Below are positions 1-6,553 of a stretch of 19,390 nucleotides of DNA, piece after piece. Position 1 is the stretch's first letter; every line of letters begins with the position of its first letter. Location of the stretch: the NCBI RefSeq assembly GCF_035695185.1, contig NZ_DASSES010000215.1:1-19390 (forward strand), read 5' to 3'. The notes under the pieces are model-generated. The model searched no databases, was not told where the DNA came from, and saw nothing but the letters and a program-made list of their open reading frames with translations. The position numbers and the translations under genes were made by a program. The DNA comes from Frateuria_A sp035695185 (GTDB taxonomy: Bacteria > Pseudomonadota > Gammaproteobacteria > Xanthomonadales > Rhodanobacteraceae).

Positions 1-24
1 CCGCTGCACCTTAAAAACGCCTAC

Positions 25-208
25 GGCGACATCGCGGCGACATCGCGGCGACAACGGACCGGAAAGATAGAATCGGCCGGAAGCCTTGCGCCGCAACGGT
101 TTCAAGCCATGCGGCGACACGGCGACAGGCGGCGACAACTAGTTTTGTGGTCCAGCCATGTTGGCGACAGCGACAGCTACAACCCTACAGGGTGTAGCTG
201 TTGTCGCC
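25..208. repeat. Iteron-like cluster of GGCGACA repeats with hairpin
   Basis: The heptamer GGCGACA occurs at 25-31, 36-42, 47-53, 113-119, 121-127, 131-137 and 163-169, with an inverted copy at 202-208. The first three copies are spaced exactly 11 bases apart, one helical turn. Between the last direct copy and the inverted copy lies a strong inverted repeat, ACAGCTACA (172-180) against TGTAGCTGT, with inner CCCT/AGGG pairing. The region has no credible gene and sits just downstream of the leftward HTH gene. Such clusters are typical of replication-initiator or repressor binding sites. The function here is inferred. Confidence 0.7.
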
Positions 209-227
209 ATGGTCGACCAAGGGAGTG

Positions 228-404
228 TTACTTCCGGGTTTCGATCGTCTGATCCCGCTCCCACTGCTCGAGCTGGTCGAGTGGATACAGCACCCTCCGG
301 CCAAACTTCCGGAAGGGTGGACCGACCCGCTTGTTACGCCAGTTGGCCAGGGTCTTTTCTGGGATCCGTAGGCGTTCCGCTGCTTCTTTGGCGTTGAGGT
401 TCAT
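228..404 (-). CDS. Possible internal-start product: single HTH_17 domain
   Basis: Within the tandem HTH gene an in-frame ATG at 404 (Met62 of the long form) is preceded, on the minus strand, by a perfect GGAGG (412-416) with seven bases of spacing. Translation from it would give a 58-residue protein made only of the second HTH domain. This matches the size of stand-alone excisionase-like proteins. It may be a second product of the same mRNA, or a relic of two separate tandem genes that became fused. The ribosome site is visible in the sequence; its use is inferred. Confidence 0.4.
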   Translation of the reverse strand: MNLNAKEAAERLRIPEKTLANWRNKRVGPPFRKFGRRVLYPLDQLEQWERDQTIETRK

Positions 405-587
405 GGCGGCGCCTCCGTTGGTTGCGTCTGCTTCCCACAGTTCAAGTAGATCCAGCGGGTAGAGCACCCGCCGGCCGAACTTCCGATATGGCGGGCCAAC
501 CCGCTTATTGCGCCAGCCCTCCAATGCGCGCGGCGAAACACGAAGGCGCTCGGCCGCTTCCGTAGGTGTGAGGTTCCGCGTTTGCAT
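228..587 (-). CDS. Tandem-duplicated HTH_17 (excisionase/AlpA-like) DNA-binding protein
   Basis: The 119-residue protein consists of two copies of one small winged-HTH domain, at about residues 7-54 and 64-112. Both carry the pattern EAAERLR, then W-RNKRVGPP, then RKFGRRVLYPLD, and end in an L-E-W-E segment. About 34 of 48 positions are identical between copies, while the codons differ, so the duplication is not recent. HTH_17/MerR-like domains of this type serve as excisionases or AlpA-like regulators in prophages and satellites. The start at 587 overlaps the stop of the upstream small gene by one base (TGATG), which implies translational coupling. A GTG one codon upstream (590) is an alternative start. 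A strong internal ribosome site may yield the second domain alone (see 228-404). The DNA target is unknown; the nearby repeats are candidates. Confidence 0.8.
   Translation of the reverse strand: MQTRNLTPTEAAERLRVSPRALEGWRNKRVGPPYRKFGRRVLYPLDLLELWEADATNGGAAMNLNAKEAAERLRIPEKTLANWRNKRVGPPFRKFGRRVLYPLDQLEQWERDQTIETRK
412..416 (-). promoter_or_regulatory. Internal Shine-Dalgarno site inside the tandem HTH gene
   Basis: On the minus strand GGAGG is followed by CGCCGCC and then ATG. It lies in the linker between the two HTH domains and is at least as good as the site used for the full-length protein. It supports production of the second domain alone. Confidence 0.5.
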
Positions 588-766
588 CACGCGGCGGCCG
601 GGAGCTGTGCCGCTGCCAGTACCTGGTCGACATACCCCTGGAGTTCGTCGGCGAAGCCAGGCAACGGCAGCGTGCGCACGGCTTGGAACATCCGCTCGCA
701 GGCGTACGTGTCGGCGGATTCGAAGGCCAGCGCGAGGCCGGCGGCGATGGCGACTTGGATTTGCAT
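587..766 (-). CDS. Small phage-element protein of unknown function (59 aa)
   Basis: An open frame on the minus strand runs from ATG at 766 to a TGA that overlaps the HTH gene's ATG by one base. It starts MQIQVAIAAG and ends QLPAAA. A good ribosome site (GAGGGGGAACAACC before the ATG) supports expression. The protein is small, Ala-rich and mildly acidic, with no clear membrane segment or signal peptide. The middle (YACERMFQAVRTLP) looks helical. I recognise no family. The coupling to the HTH gene suggests a joint role in element regulation or excision. It is too short for many gene callers and is easily missed. Confidence 0.65.
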   Translation of the reverse strand: MQIQVAIAAGLALAFESADTYACERMFQAVRTLPLPGFADELQGYVDQVLAAAQLPAAA

Positions 767-834
767 GGTTGTTCCCCCTCTCTAGCGGCCTCTCATGGCC
801 GAAGGAGCAACTTACATATACAAGTCAGGCATTG

Positions 835-861
835 CAACATGTTGTTTTTTCACAACATGTG
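835..861. promoter_or_regulatory. Candidate repressor operator pair (CAACATGT repeats)
   Basis: A perfect 10-base palindrome CAACATGTTG lies at 835-844. A second CAACATGT, in the context CACAACATGTG, lies at 851-861. The two copies are 18 bases apart and separated by a T-run. The site sits about 70 bases upstream of the leftward operon's first start, where promoter and operator would be expected. The binding protein is not identified. Confidence 0.45.
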
Positions 862-879
862 ATGCTCTTTTCTCACCAT

Positions 880-897
880 CCGGAAGCCAGCTTCCGG
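880..897. promoter_or_regulatory. 18-base palindrome, candidate operator or hairpin
   Basis: CCGGAAGC and GCTTCCGG flank a two-base centre (CA), giving eight-base perfect arms. The palindrome lies in the divergent control region. It has no T-run next to it, so an operator is more likely than a terminator. Confidence 0.35.
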
Positions 898-1038
898 CCG
901 CCTTTTGCCCACCCCCTCGCGTGCGCGCGCGACCCCAAGCCGGATCCCCCGCCTTTTCGACCTACTGCTATACAAGGGGTTGCCCTGATGGCCGCATTTT
1001 CCAGACACGACGGTGATTAAGCGTTACAATACAGTCGC

Positions 1039-1092
1039 TTACCGACATTTACCGACCGAACAAAAGGCGCCACTAGGCAACACAAGGCAACA
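1039..1092. repeat. Paired short direct repeats upstream of the rightward operon
   Basis: TTACCGAC occurs at 1039-1046 and 1049-1056, and AGGCAACA at 1075-1082 and 1085-1092. Each pair has a 10-base repeat distance, so the copies lie on the same face of the helix. They lie 36-90 bases before the first rightward gene. They could be regulator, initiator or packaging-recognition sites. AGGCAAC also appears as an inverted pair (GTTGCCT) near the right end of the element. Confidence 0.45.
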
Positions 1093-1127
1093 AAGCGCCA
1101 CATTTGCCCCTCTCACGAGCACCCCAC

Positions 1128-1775
1128 ATGCCCAGCATCCTCTCCCGCCTTCGCCCCAATCCCTCCAGCGTCGACACCGGCGCCCGCCTAGCCGAACTCG
1201 TGGACGCCCAGAACATCGCCCAGCGCAAGGCCGACGAGGCCGGCGAGCAGTACGCCGCCCTGGTCGAGCAGGCCATCACCGGCGACGCCGATCTGGGCGC
1301 GCTGGGCAAGGCCAAGGCCCGCCATCGTGAGGCACAGGAGCAGGCCGCCGTGCTGGCGGACTCCGTGGCGGCAGCGCAACGCAAGCACGACGCCGCCCTG
1401 GAAGCCGAGGAACGCGTCCGCAAGGTCGAGCTCTGGCGCCGCGTGGTCGAGTTGTCCGGCAAGCGCACGGCCGCGGCAGAAGGCTACGCGCGCAAGGCGG
1501 CCGACCTGGCGCGCGCGCGTGGCGAGTTCATCGCCCTGACGGCTGACCTGGCCCAGCTGGCGCCCTTCCCGCTGACCGCGCACGGCGACCCCGCAAAAGT
1601 GACGTGGCAGGAGATGGAAGGCGCGATGGGCGCCGAACTGCGCCGCTCCGGCATCACCGGCCACACGGGCGCGAACGATTCGACCTTGAACACCCTGCCG
1701 CTCCTGGCTGAAACCTTCAAAGCGATCGATCGGTGGATCCTCGGCAAGCGTGACGAAGCGCTGGGGGCCGCTTGA
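1128..1775 (+). CDS. Coiled-coil protein, first gene of the phage packaging/late-type operon
   Basis: The protein has 215 residues. About residues 18-155 are dominated by Ala, Glu, Lys and Arg in heptad-like order (ARLAELVDAQNIAQRK and onward) and should form a long coiled coil. The C-terminal part (TWQEMEGAMGAELRRSGITG...) is less regular. No signal peptide or membrane segment is visible. The ATG at 1128 is preferred over a TTG at 1104, although its ribosome site is weak. The stop overlaps the next gene's ATG by one base (TGATG), so the two are probably coupled. Its place just before a scaffold-like protein and a small terminase suggests a structural, assembly or packaging role. I do not recognise a named family. 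Confidence 0.75.
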   Translation: MPSILSRLRPNPSSVDTGARLAELVDAQNIAQRKADEAGEQYAALVEQAITGDADLGALGKAKARHREAQEQAAVLADSVAAAQRKHDAALEAEERVRKVELWRRVVELSGKRTAAAEGYARKAADLARARGEFIALTADLAQLAPFPLTAHGDPAKVTWQEMEGAMGAELRRSGITGHTGANDSTLNTLPLLAETFKAIDRWILGKRDEALGAA

Positions 1776-2299
1776 TGAGCGACGAGGCCACCAGCAGCAC
1801 CAGCAGCGCGCCGCCGAGTGCGGAGGCCGTCATGGCCGCCGCATTGGTCGAGCGCGGCACATGGACGCAGGAACAGGCAGACGCCGCCCTGGCCTCACCG
1901 GACGCAGAACCGGCCGAGGGTGGCACGCTGGCGCCGGCCGTGATGGCCAGCCGCGACGCCCTGGAGCTGCAGGGCGCGCTGATCTCCGCCAATGTCGACC
2001 AACCCACCGCGCGCTTTGTCGGCGAGATGTTCCGGAAGGCCGCGACCAACCCGCCCAGTGCCGAAGCGCGCGCGGCGACTTCCGCGGAGAATCAGCAGTA
2101 CCTGCGCGACATGTGGGGCGAGCACTTCGACACCATGCTCGGCGTCGCCCAGCGCGAAATGCTCGAGCTTGCGCGCGGCTTCCCCAAGCTCCCGGCGCTC
2201 CTGGAATCCACCGGCCTGGGCGACAGCCCCTTCCTGATTCGCCACCTGGCCCAGCGTGGCATCGACCGCGCGAAAGCCCGCCGTCTGGGCCTCGCCTGA
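1775..2299 (+). CDS. Putative phage scaffold/assembly-like protein
   Basis: The protein has 174 residues. The N-terminal half is Ser/Ala-rich and probably disordered. The C-terminal part contains LRDMWGEHFDTMLGVAQRE and later GLGDSPFLIRHLAQRG. That arrangement of a W-G-x-x-x-x repeat helix followed by GLG-x-x-P-x-x-I/V-x-x-L-A is one I associate with phage capsid-scaffold and related assembly proteins; this is recalled resemblance, not a search result. The gene starts by a one-base overlap with the upstream gene, with GGGGG about ten bases before the ATG, and ends four bases before the small terminase gene. In ordinary phages a scaffold gene follows portal genes; here it precedes terS. A capsid-redirecting role is possible but speculative. 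Confidence 0.6.
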   Translation: MSDEATSSTSSAPPSAEAVMAAALVERGTWTQEQADAALASPDAEPAEGGTLAPAVMASRDALELQGALISANVDQPTARFVGEMFRKAATNPPSAEARAATSAENQQYLRDMWGEHFDTMLGVAQREMLELARGFPKLPALLESTGLGDSPFLIRHLAQRGIDRAKARRLGLA

Positions 2300-2303
2300 C
2301 CCT

Positions 2304-2810
2304 ATGACGCGCAAGCTCAGCCCGCGGCAACAACGGTTCATCGCCGAAATCCAAAAGGGCGTCCCGGGCGTCCAGGCGGCCATTGCTGCCGGCTACTCCG
2401 TGCGATCCGCCAAGCACGCCGCCTACCAATTGCTGCACGAGAACAAGCTCGTACGCGCTGAGCTGGAAAGGGTGCGCCAGCAGTTGGTCGCACTGACCGA
2501 ATACAACGGCGAGCGTTGCATGGCCGAGTGCGACGACGGCATAGCGTTCGCCCGTCGCACCGACAACGCCAACGCATTTGCCCGCCTGGTCGAGTTGAAA
2601 GCGCGCCTCACCGGCCTGTTGCGCGAAAAGGTGGACATTACCGTGGAGCGCATCGACGTCACCGACGCCCTGGCCGCGGCACGTGCCCGAGTCGACCGGA
2701 TGCGACCCCCTTGCGACCTACCGCCAGCCATCGAGGGCGAGTTCCAACAACTGCCAGGGATCCCGGGCCGTCGCTCAATTGATTGCGAATCAACTGGGCG
2801 CAACGACTGA
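2304..2810 (+). CDS. Phage terminase small subunit (Terminase_2 type)
   Basis: The protein has 168 residues. The N-terminus, MTRKLSPRQQRFIAEI, followed by G-x-x-A-x-x-AGYS and SAKHAAYQLL, matches the HTH DNA-recognition domain of Terminase_2-type small subunits (about residues 5-60). A helical middle with an L-A-R-L-V-E-L-K-A-R-LTGLL segment is typical of the oligomerisation region. TerS recognises pac/cos sites and recruits TerL to start DNA packaging. The ATG at 2304 follows the upstream stop by four bases. TerS is normally followed directly by the large subunit. Here the next gene is a tailspike, so either terL and the head genes were deleted or the element uses a helper's TerL. Confidence 0.85.
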   Translation: MTRKLSPRQQRFIAEIQKGVPGVQAAIAAGYSVRSAKHAAYQLLHENKLVRAELERVRQQLVALTEYNGERCMAECDDGIAFARRTDNANAFARLVELKARLTGLLREKVDITVERIDVTDALAAARARVDRMRPPCDLPPAIEGEFQQLPGIPGRRSIDCESTGRND

Positions 2811-2976
2811 TGCCTGGCCCGGTTCAAAACGTCAAGCGCGGGTCCCATCCGGCCGCACCCCGGGGGGTGCCGGTGGGGGCGGGGGCAGATTCGGTGCGCG
2901 CTGTTCCAACTAGGGGCCAGCTCGAGAGCATCCCCTCAATTTTTTTCTATATGCGAGCCATCGTGGAGCCTCACGC
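2811..2976. other. Intergenic gap at the terS/tailspike junction
   Basis: These 166 bases lie where large terminase, portal and head genes would be expected. I see no recognisable remnant of those genes in any frame. There is a G-rich run around 2860-2890 and an A/T-rich patch at 2937-2952 (CAATTTTTTTCTATATG) that could contain a promoter for the tailspike gene. The tailspike ribosome site GGAG lies at about 2964-2967. Confidence 0.45.
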
Positions 2977-5088
2977 ATGACGATCAGCAGCAACACCGCC
3001 TCCGCCAGTTACACGGGCAACGGCACCACCGCTATTTTTCCGGTGCCGTTCTATTTCCTCACCGACACCGACCTCAAGGTAACCCGCAAGACTGCGGCCG
3101 GCGCCATCTCGGTGTTGACGTTGAACAGCGACTACACCGTCAGCGACGCCGGCAACCAAGCCGGCGGCAGCATCACGACGATTCCCGCGCTGCCCGCGAA
3201 TGACCAAATCTTCATCGAGCGCAACGTCAGCGCGGTGCAGGAAACCGCGTACCCGGACAATGGGTATTTCCCCGCTTCCAGCCACGAGCGGGCGCTGGAC
3301 CGGCTGACCATGCTGGCGCAGCAGATCCAGACGGCGCTCGGGTTCAAGTTAGGACGAGGACCACTGAGTACGGCTTACGACCTGGGCGGTAACCGCCTGG
3401 CCAATGTGTCGGACGCGGTCGACGCCAAAGAGGTGCCGAGCCTGGCTCAAGTGCAGCAGCTTGTGACCGGTGCCGCGTCTGGCATCACTCCGGATGACAT
3501 CGCGACGAAATCGGGGCTGGCAGCTGGAACGGGAGCCGCTGAAATTGGGTTCCAGGCGACCGGCAGTGGAGCTCTCGCGGCCAGTATCTCCGCGGTCCTG
3601 TTGGGCTTTATCCACACTCCGCAAATGTTCGGCGCGGTCGGCGACGACGTGGCCGACGATACAGTCGCCGTGCAGAACTGGGTGAATGCTTGCGCGGCGA
3701 ACGGGTATAACGCCTACGTTCCGGCGCCGGCCGCAGCTTACCGCCTGACAGGCACCGTCGTGGTCGCCAAGGGCATCACCCTGCGGGGTGACGGTTGCGA
3801 GCCGTTCGTGGGCGCACCGGGGACCCGCGGGCGCGGGTCATGGTTTCACTTCGCGCACAGCGGCATCGGTTTCAAGGTGGACGGCTCTGCGGGCTCTCGC
3901 TCCGGTGTCTGCTTCTCTGGCGTCGGAACCTTCCGCGACCAGCCGAACCCAGCGCCAAGTTGGACCCCGAACCCACACGACTTCGATATCTACATCGACA
4001 ACGCCGACGTCTTGATCCGGGATGTTCTGCTGCTGAATCCGACGAAAGGTGTCTACCTGACCAATGGGAGTTACGGCCGTCTCGAGATCGACACTTTGCG
4101 CGGCCAAGCCTTCGACTCGATGGTGCACGTCGACACGTCATATGACGTGGTGAAGGTCCACAACCTTCACCAGTGGCCATTCTGGAAGGACGACACCAAC
4201 GTCCACGGATACACGCAAGCGAATCTCGATGTCCTTTACTTCGAGAGGAACGACAACCCGCACGTATCCAACGTGTTCTCCATCTTCGCGCGCGCCGGGA
4301 TGCGCATCGGCCAGAACGCGAACGGCACGACCTCCAAACTGCACTTGGTGAATGCGGATTTTGACCGCGGCCTCTATGGCGTATGGGTCGACAGCACGGT
4401 CAGCAGCGGTGCGACCGCCCAACTGGCCAACGTCACCCACCAGGCAGAAACCGGGTTGGCCAGCTCTGTGGGGCTGTTCGTCCAGGGAAGCAACTCCAAC
4501 CTCACGGCGACAAATTTCCGCTCGGATCGAAGCGACGACAACGGAATCCGCGTCGACGGCACCGGCAATGTGGTGCTGCTCTCTGGAGAGATCGCCCTCT
4601 ACAACTTCAACCAGAGCGCGGCCGGGTTCCCGGCTATCGAGGCGGCAGACGGCAACACGATCCGGATAGACACGCTCCCCATCACCAGCGGCGGCGGGTT
4701 GGGACCTCGCTACAGCTCCACCGGCCAAATATTCGTGGACGAGTGGCGCGCCTACACGCCGACCGCCTCGGCCTACACCGGGGCCATCACCAGTGCGTCC
4801 GCGACAGGGCACTTCAAGATGTGGGACGACTCAGTCGCCTACAAAGTGACCGTGTCGATCACCACGAACGGAACAGGCGCGGACCATGTGCTGGTGACCT
4901 TGCCGGCCACGTCCTCCAGTTCGTCCGGAGCCTCCATAGGCACCGGTCGCGCTGGCGCCGTCTCCGGGGCTGCCCTGCAGGTTCTTGTCCCTGCGAATTC
5001 GTCGCAGGCTCAGGTGTTCACCTACAACAACACATATCCGGGCGCTTCTGGCGAGGTGCTTTACATCGACGGCAACTACCCGGTCTAA
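2977..5088 (+). CDS. Phage tailspike with beta-helix (pectate-lyase-like) domain
   Basis: The protein has 703 residues. Residues 1-125 resemble the N-terminal virion-attachment domain of podovirus tail fibres and spikes (YTGNGTTAIFPVPFYFL, later ASSHERALDRLTMLAQQIQ). A flexible linker follows. A right-handed beta-helix begins at FGAVGDD (218-224), the usual entry motif of Pectate_lyase_3 tailspikes, with the VPA-x-x-Y-x-LTGTV and GITLRGDG elements after it. The C-terminal 110 residues (from EWRAYTPTASAYTG) look like a receptor-binding or trimerisation domain found in many phage fibres. Such proteins bind and often cleave capsule, O-antigen or exopolysaccharide. The gene appears full length and intact, which is unusual in a decayed prophage. 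The ribosome site is GGAG with about nine bases of spacing. Confidence 0.88.
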   Translation: MTISSNTASASYTGNGTTAIFPVPFYFLTDTDLKVTRKTAAGAISVLTLNSDYTVSDAGNQAGGSITTIPALPANDQIFIERNVSAVQETAYPDNGYFPASSHERALDRLTMLAQQIQTALGFKLGRGPLSTAYDLGGNRLANVSDAVDAKEVPSLAQVQQLVTGAASGITPDDIATKSGLAAGTGAAEIGFQATGSGALAASISAVLLGFIHTPQMFGAVGDDVADDTVAVQNWVNACAANGYNAYVPAPAAAYRLTGTVVVAKGITLRGDGCEPFVGAPGTRGRGSWFHFAHSGIGFKVDGSAGSRSGVCFSGVGTFRDQPNPAPSWTPNPHDFDIYIDNADVLIRDVLLLNPTKGVYLTNGSYGRLEIDTLRGQAFDSMVHVDTSYDVVKVHNLHQWPFWKDDTNVHGYTQANLDVLYFERNDNPHVSNVFSIFARAGMRIGQNANGTTSKLHLVNADFDRGLYGVWVDSTVSSGATAQLANVTHQAETGLASSVGLFVQGSNSNLTATNFRSDRSDDNGIRVDGTGNVVLLSGEIALYNFNQSAAGFPAIEAADGNTIRIDTLPITSGGGLGPRYSSTGQIFVDEWRAYTPTASAYTGAITSASATGHFKMWDDSVAYKVTVSITTNGTGADHVLVTLPATSSSSSGASIGTGRAGAVSGAALQVLVPANSSQAQVFTYNNTYPGASGEVLYIDGNYPV

Positions 5089-5100
5089 GGAGCCAGACTC

Positions 5101-5148
5101 ATGTTCATAAGAGGCCATTCCCGCCCGCTCGTCATTGGGGGTCACTGA
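5101..5148 (+). CDS. Possible 15-residue leader peptide between tailspike and internal virion gene
   Basis: After the tailspike stop, AAGGAG is followed eight bases later by an ATG that opens a 15-codon frame (MFIRGHSRPLVIGGH) ending in TGA one base before the next gene's ATG. The ribosome site is better than that of the following gene, so it may couple or tune translation of that gene. It may also be chance or a gene remnant. No function is known. Confidence 0.35.
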   Translation: MFIRGHSRPLVIGGH

Positions 5149-5149
5149 C

Positions 5150-6547
5150 ATGGGCTTCCTGAATCCCGCGCAGGATGACGACTACCGCATCGCCGCGATG
5201 CCCACGACCACGGACGTGCCGCTCGCTGGCGCCACGGAGGGGCTGGCCACGGCCGCGCCCAAGGGCCTCGCCGGGGCGTTCGCCAAGATGGCCGACCTGT
5301 CCAACGACTTCCTCGACACGGACGTGGGGCAGACGGTCAGCCTGGCGCTTCCGTTCGCGCGCGCGGCGCACAATGTGATGACGCCCGAAATGCGGGAGAA
5401 CGCCAACGCCGCGACCAAGGCCGCGGCCGAATGGGCGGCCACGGGCTCCGATCCCCGCAAGACGGGCACTGCGGGGCGCATCCTGACCGGCACCACCGAG
5501 GGCCTGACCCTTGGCTTGGCCGGCGGCGCGGTCGCAGGCCCGTGGGGCGCGGCCGGCCTGCTGGGCGCCACCGAAGGCTATGCCGGCTACAAGGAGGCCA
5601 AGGCCCAGGGCGTGGACGAAACCACCGCCCGGGAGCAGGGCGGCATTACCGGCATCACGTCGGCGATCGGCGCGTTCCTGCCGCTCAAGTACGGTAAGGA
5701 TCTGTGGCAGACCATCGTGGGCGGTACGGCGGCCAACGTCACGCTCGGCGCGGCCCAGCGTGGCCTGACCTCCAAGGTGCTGGAGGACAACGGCTACCGC
5801 GACATGGCGGCCCAATACCGGATATTCGACGGCGAAGCGATGACCGCCGACTTGATTCTGGGCGCGGCCTTCGGTTGGATGGGCCACTACAGCCACGGCG
5901 CCGCCAAGGCGATCGACCCCGCCGACGTGGACGCCGCTGCCGCCGTGGCCACCGAGGAACACTTCAACCGCAGTGCCCCTGGCGTCCCGACCGATCCCGG
6001 TGTTGCGACATTGCATGCCGACACCATGGCGGCCTCGCTTCGCGCGCTGCACGATGGCGAGATGCCCTCGATCCCGGCCGACGCGGCGCAGCAGATCGTG
6101 GACAACGTCGCGCCGGACCCTATGCACGACGTCGCCCACGCCCTGCACGAGGCCGCGCAGCTCGAGCTGCCCGGCTTCGAATCAGCCGCCGCCGACATCA
6201 GGCCAACCGAGCCCGCCCAAGGGGATATGGCGCTGCCGTGGTCGCAGCAGTCAGCGACGAAGGGCGTGCCGCTGGACGACTTCCACGATGCACTGCTTGG
6301 CGACCTGGTGCACAACTTCGGCGACGAGGTGTACGAGTATCGAACGGTGCACGACGTCGACGGCATGCACGTGGAGCCGATCACCTATCGCCAGCTCGCC
6401 GAACAGATGCAGCAACAGCGCGACGAGATCGAGCTATTCGGCAAGCTACACGAAGTGGCCGCCGCATGCTTCATCCGCAACGGAATGGGGACGAACTTGT
6501 TGCCGACCATCCGGATGGAAGGTCCGTCCCGTCACTGGAACGACTAA
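5150..6547 (+). CDS. Phage internal virion / DNA-ejection-type protein
   Basis: The protein has 465 residues. Residues about 108-250 are rich in Gly and Ala with hydrophobic stretches (LTLGLAGGAVAGPWGAAGLL; ITSAIGAFLPL; ILGAAFGWMGHY), then AIDPADVDAAAAVATEEHFN and a helical part with APGVPTDPG. This arrangement resembles the membrane-interacting C-terminal region of very large podovirus-type internal virion or transglycosylase/polyvalent proteins, which exit with the DNA and span the host envelope. The resemblance is recalled, not searched. No lytic transglycosylase domain is present, so this is a short form or a truncated descendant. Residues about 360-465 are an unrecognised extra domain. 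ATG 5150 was chosen over TTG 5135; GGGG lies about ten bases upstream. Confidence 0.65.
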   Translation: MGFLNPAQDDDYRIAAMPTTTDVPLAGATEGLATAAPKGLAGAFAKMADLSNDFLDTDVGQTVSLALPFARAAHNVMTPEMRENANAATKAAAEWAATGSDPRKTGTAGRILTGTTEGLTLGLAGGAVAGPWGAAGLLGATEGYAGYKEAKAQGVDETTAREQGGITGITSAIGAFLPLKYGKDLWQTIVGGTAANVTLGAAQRGLTSKVLEDNGYRDMAAQYRIFDGEAMTADLILGAAFGWMGHYSHGAAKAIDPADVDAAAAVATEEHFNRSAPGVPTDPGVATLHADTMAASLRALHDGEMPSIPADAAQQIVDNVAPDPMHDVAHALHEAAQLELPGFESAAADIRPTEPAQGDMALPWSQQSATKGVPLDDFHDALLGDLVHNFGDEVYEYRTVHDVDGMHVEPITYRQLAEQMQQQRDEIELFGKLHEVAAACFIRNGMGTNLLPTIRMEGPSRHWND

Positions 6548-6553
6548 TTCCCA

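Larger units (their letters stand above)
767..1127. other. Divergent regulatory region between the leftward HTH operon and the rightward late-type operon
   Basis: This 361-base stretch separates two divergent operons and contains no convincing gene. It holds two copies of CAACATGT (835-861), an 18-base palindrome (880-897), and paired repeats at 1039-1056 and 1075-1092. The leftward gene has its ribosome site at about 770-779. No consensus sigma-70 promoter could be fixed for either direction. A TACAAT at 1025-1030 is a possible rightward -10 box, without a good -35. The density of symmetric sites suggests it is the control region of the element. Confidence 0.55.

Noticed and set aside
25..53. 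The 11-base phased repeats as a CRISPR array
   Set aside because: The repeats are only seven bases with four-base gaps, far shorter than CRISPR repeats and spacers, and there are no cas genes.
163..208. The large hairpin downstream of the HTH gene as a rho-independent terminator
   Set aside because: There is no T-run on either strand after the stem. The flanking GGCGACA copies fit a protein-binding or origin site better.
508..1020. A 170-residue plus-strand frame across the HTH operon start
   Set aside because: It is antisense to the HTH and 59-residue genes, Arg-rich, without a ribosome site, and it runs through the palindromic control region.
5132..6148. A 338-residue minus-strand frame opposite the internal virion gene
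   Set aside because: It is rich in Arg, Gly, His and Val as expected for an antisense shadow, has no ribosome site and no recognisable motif. The plus-strand frame has phage-like features.
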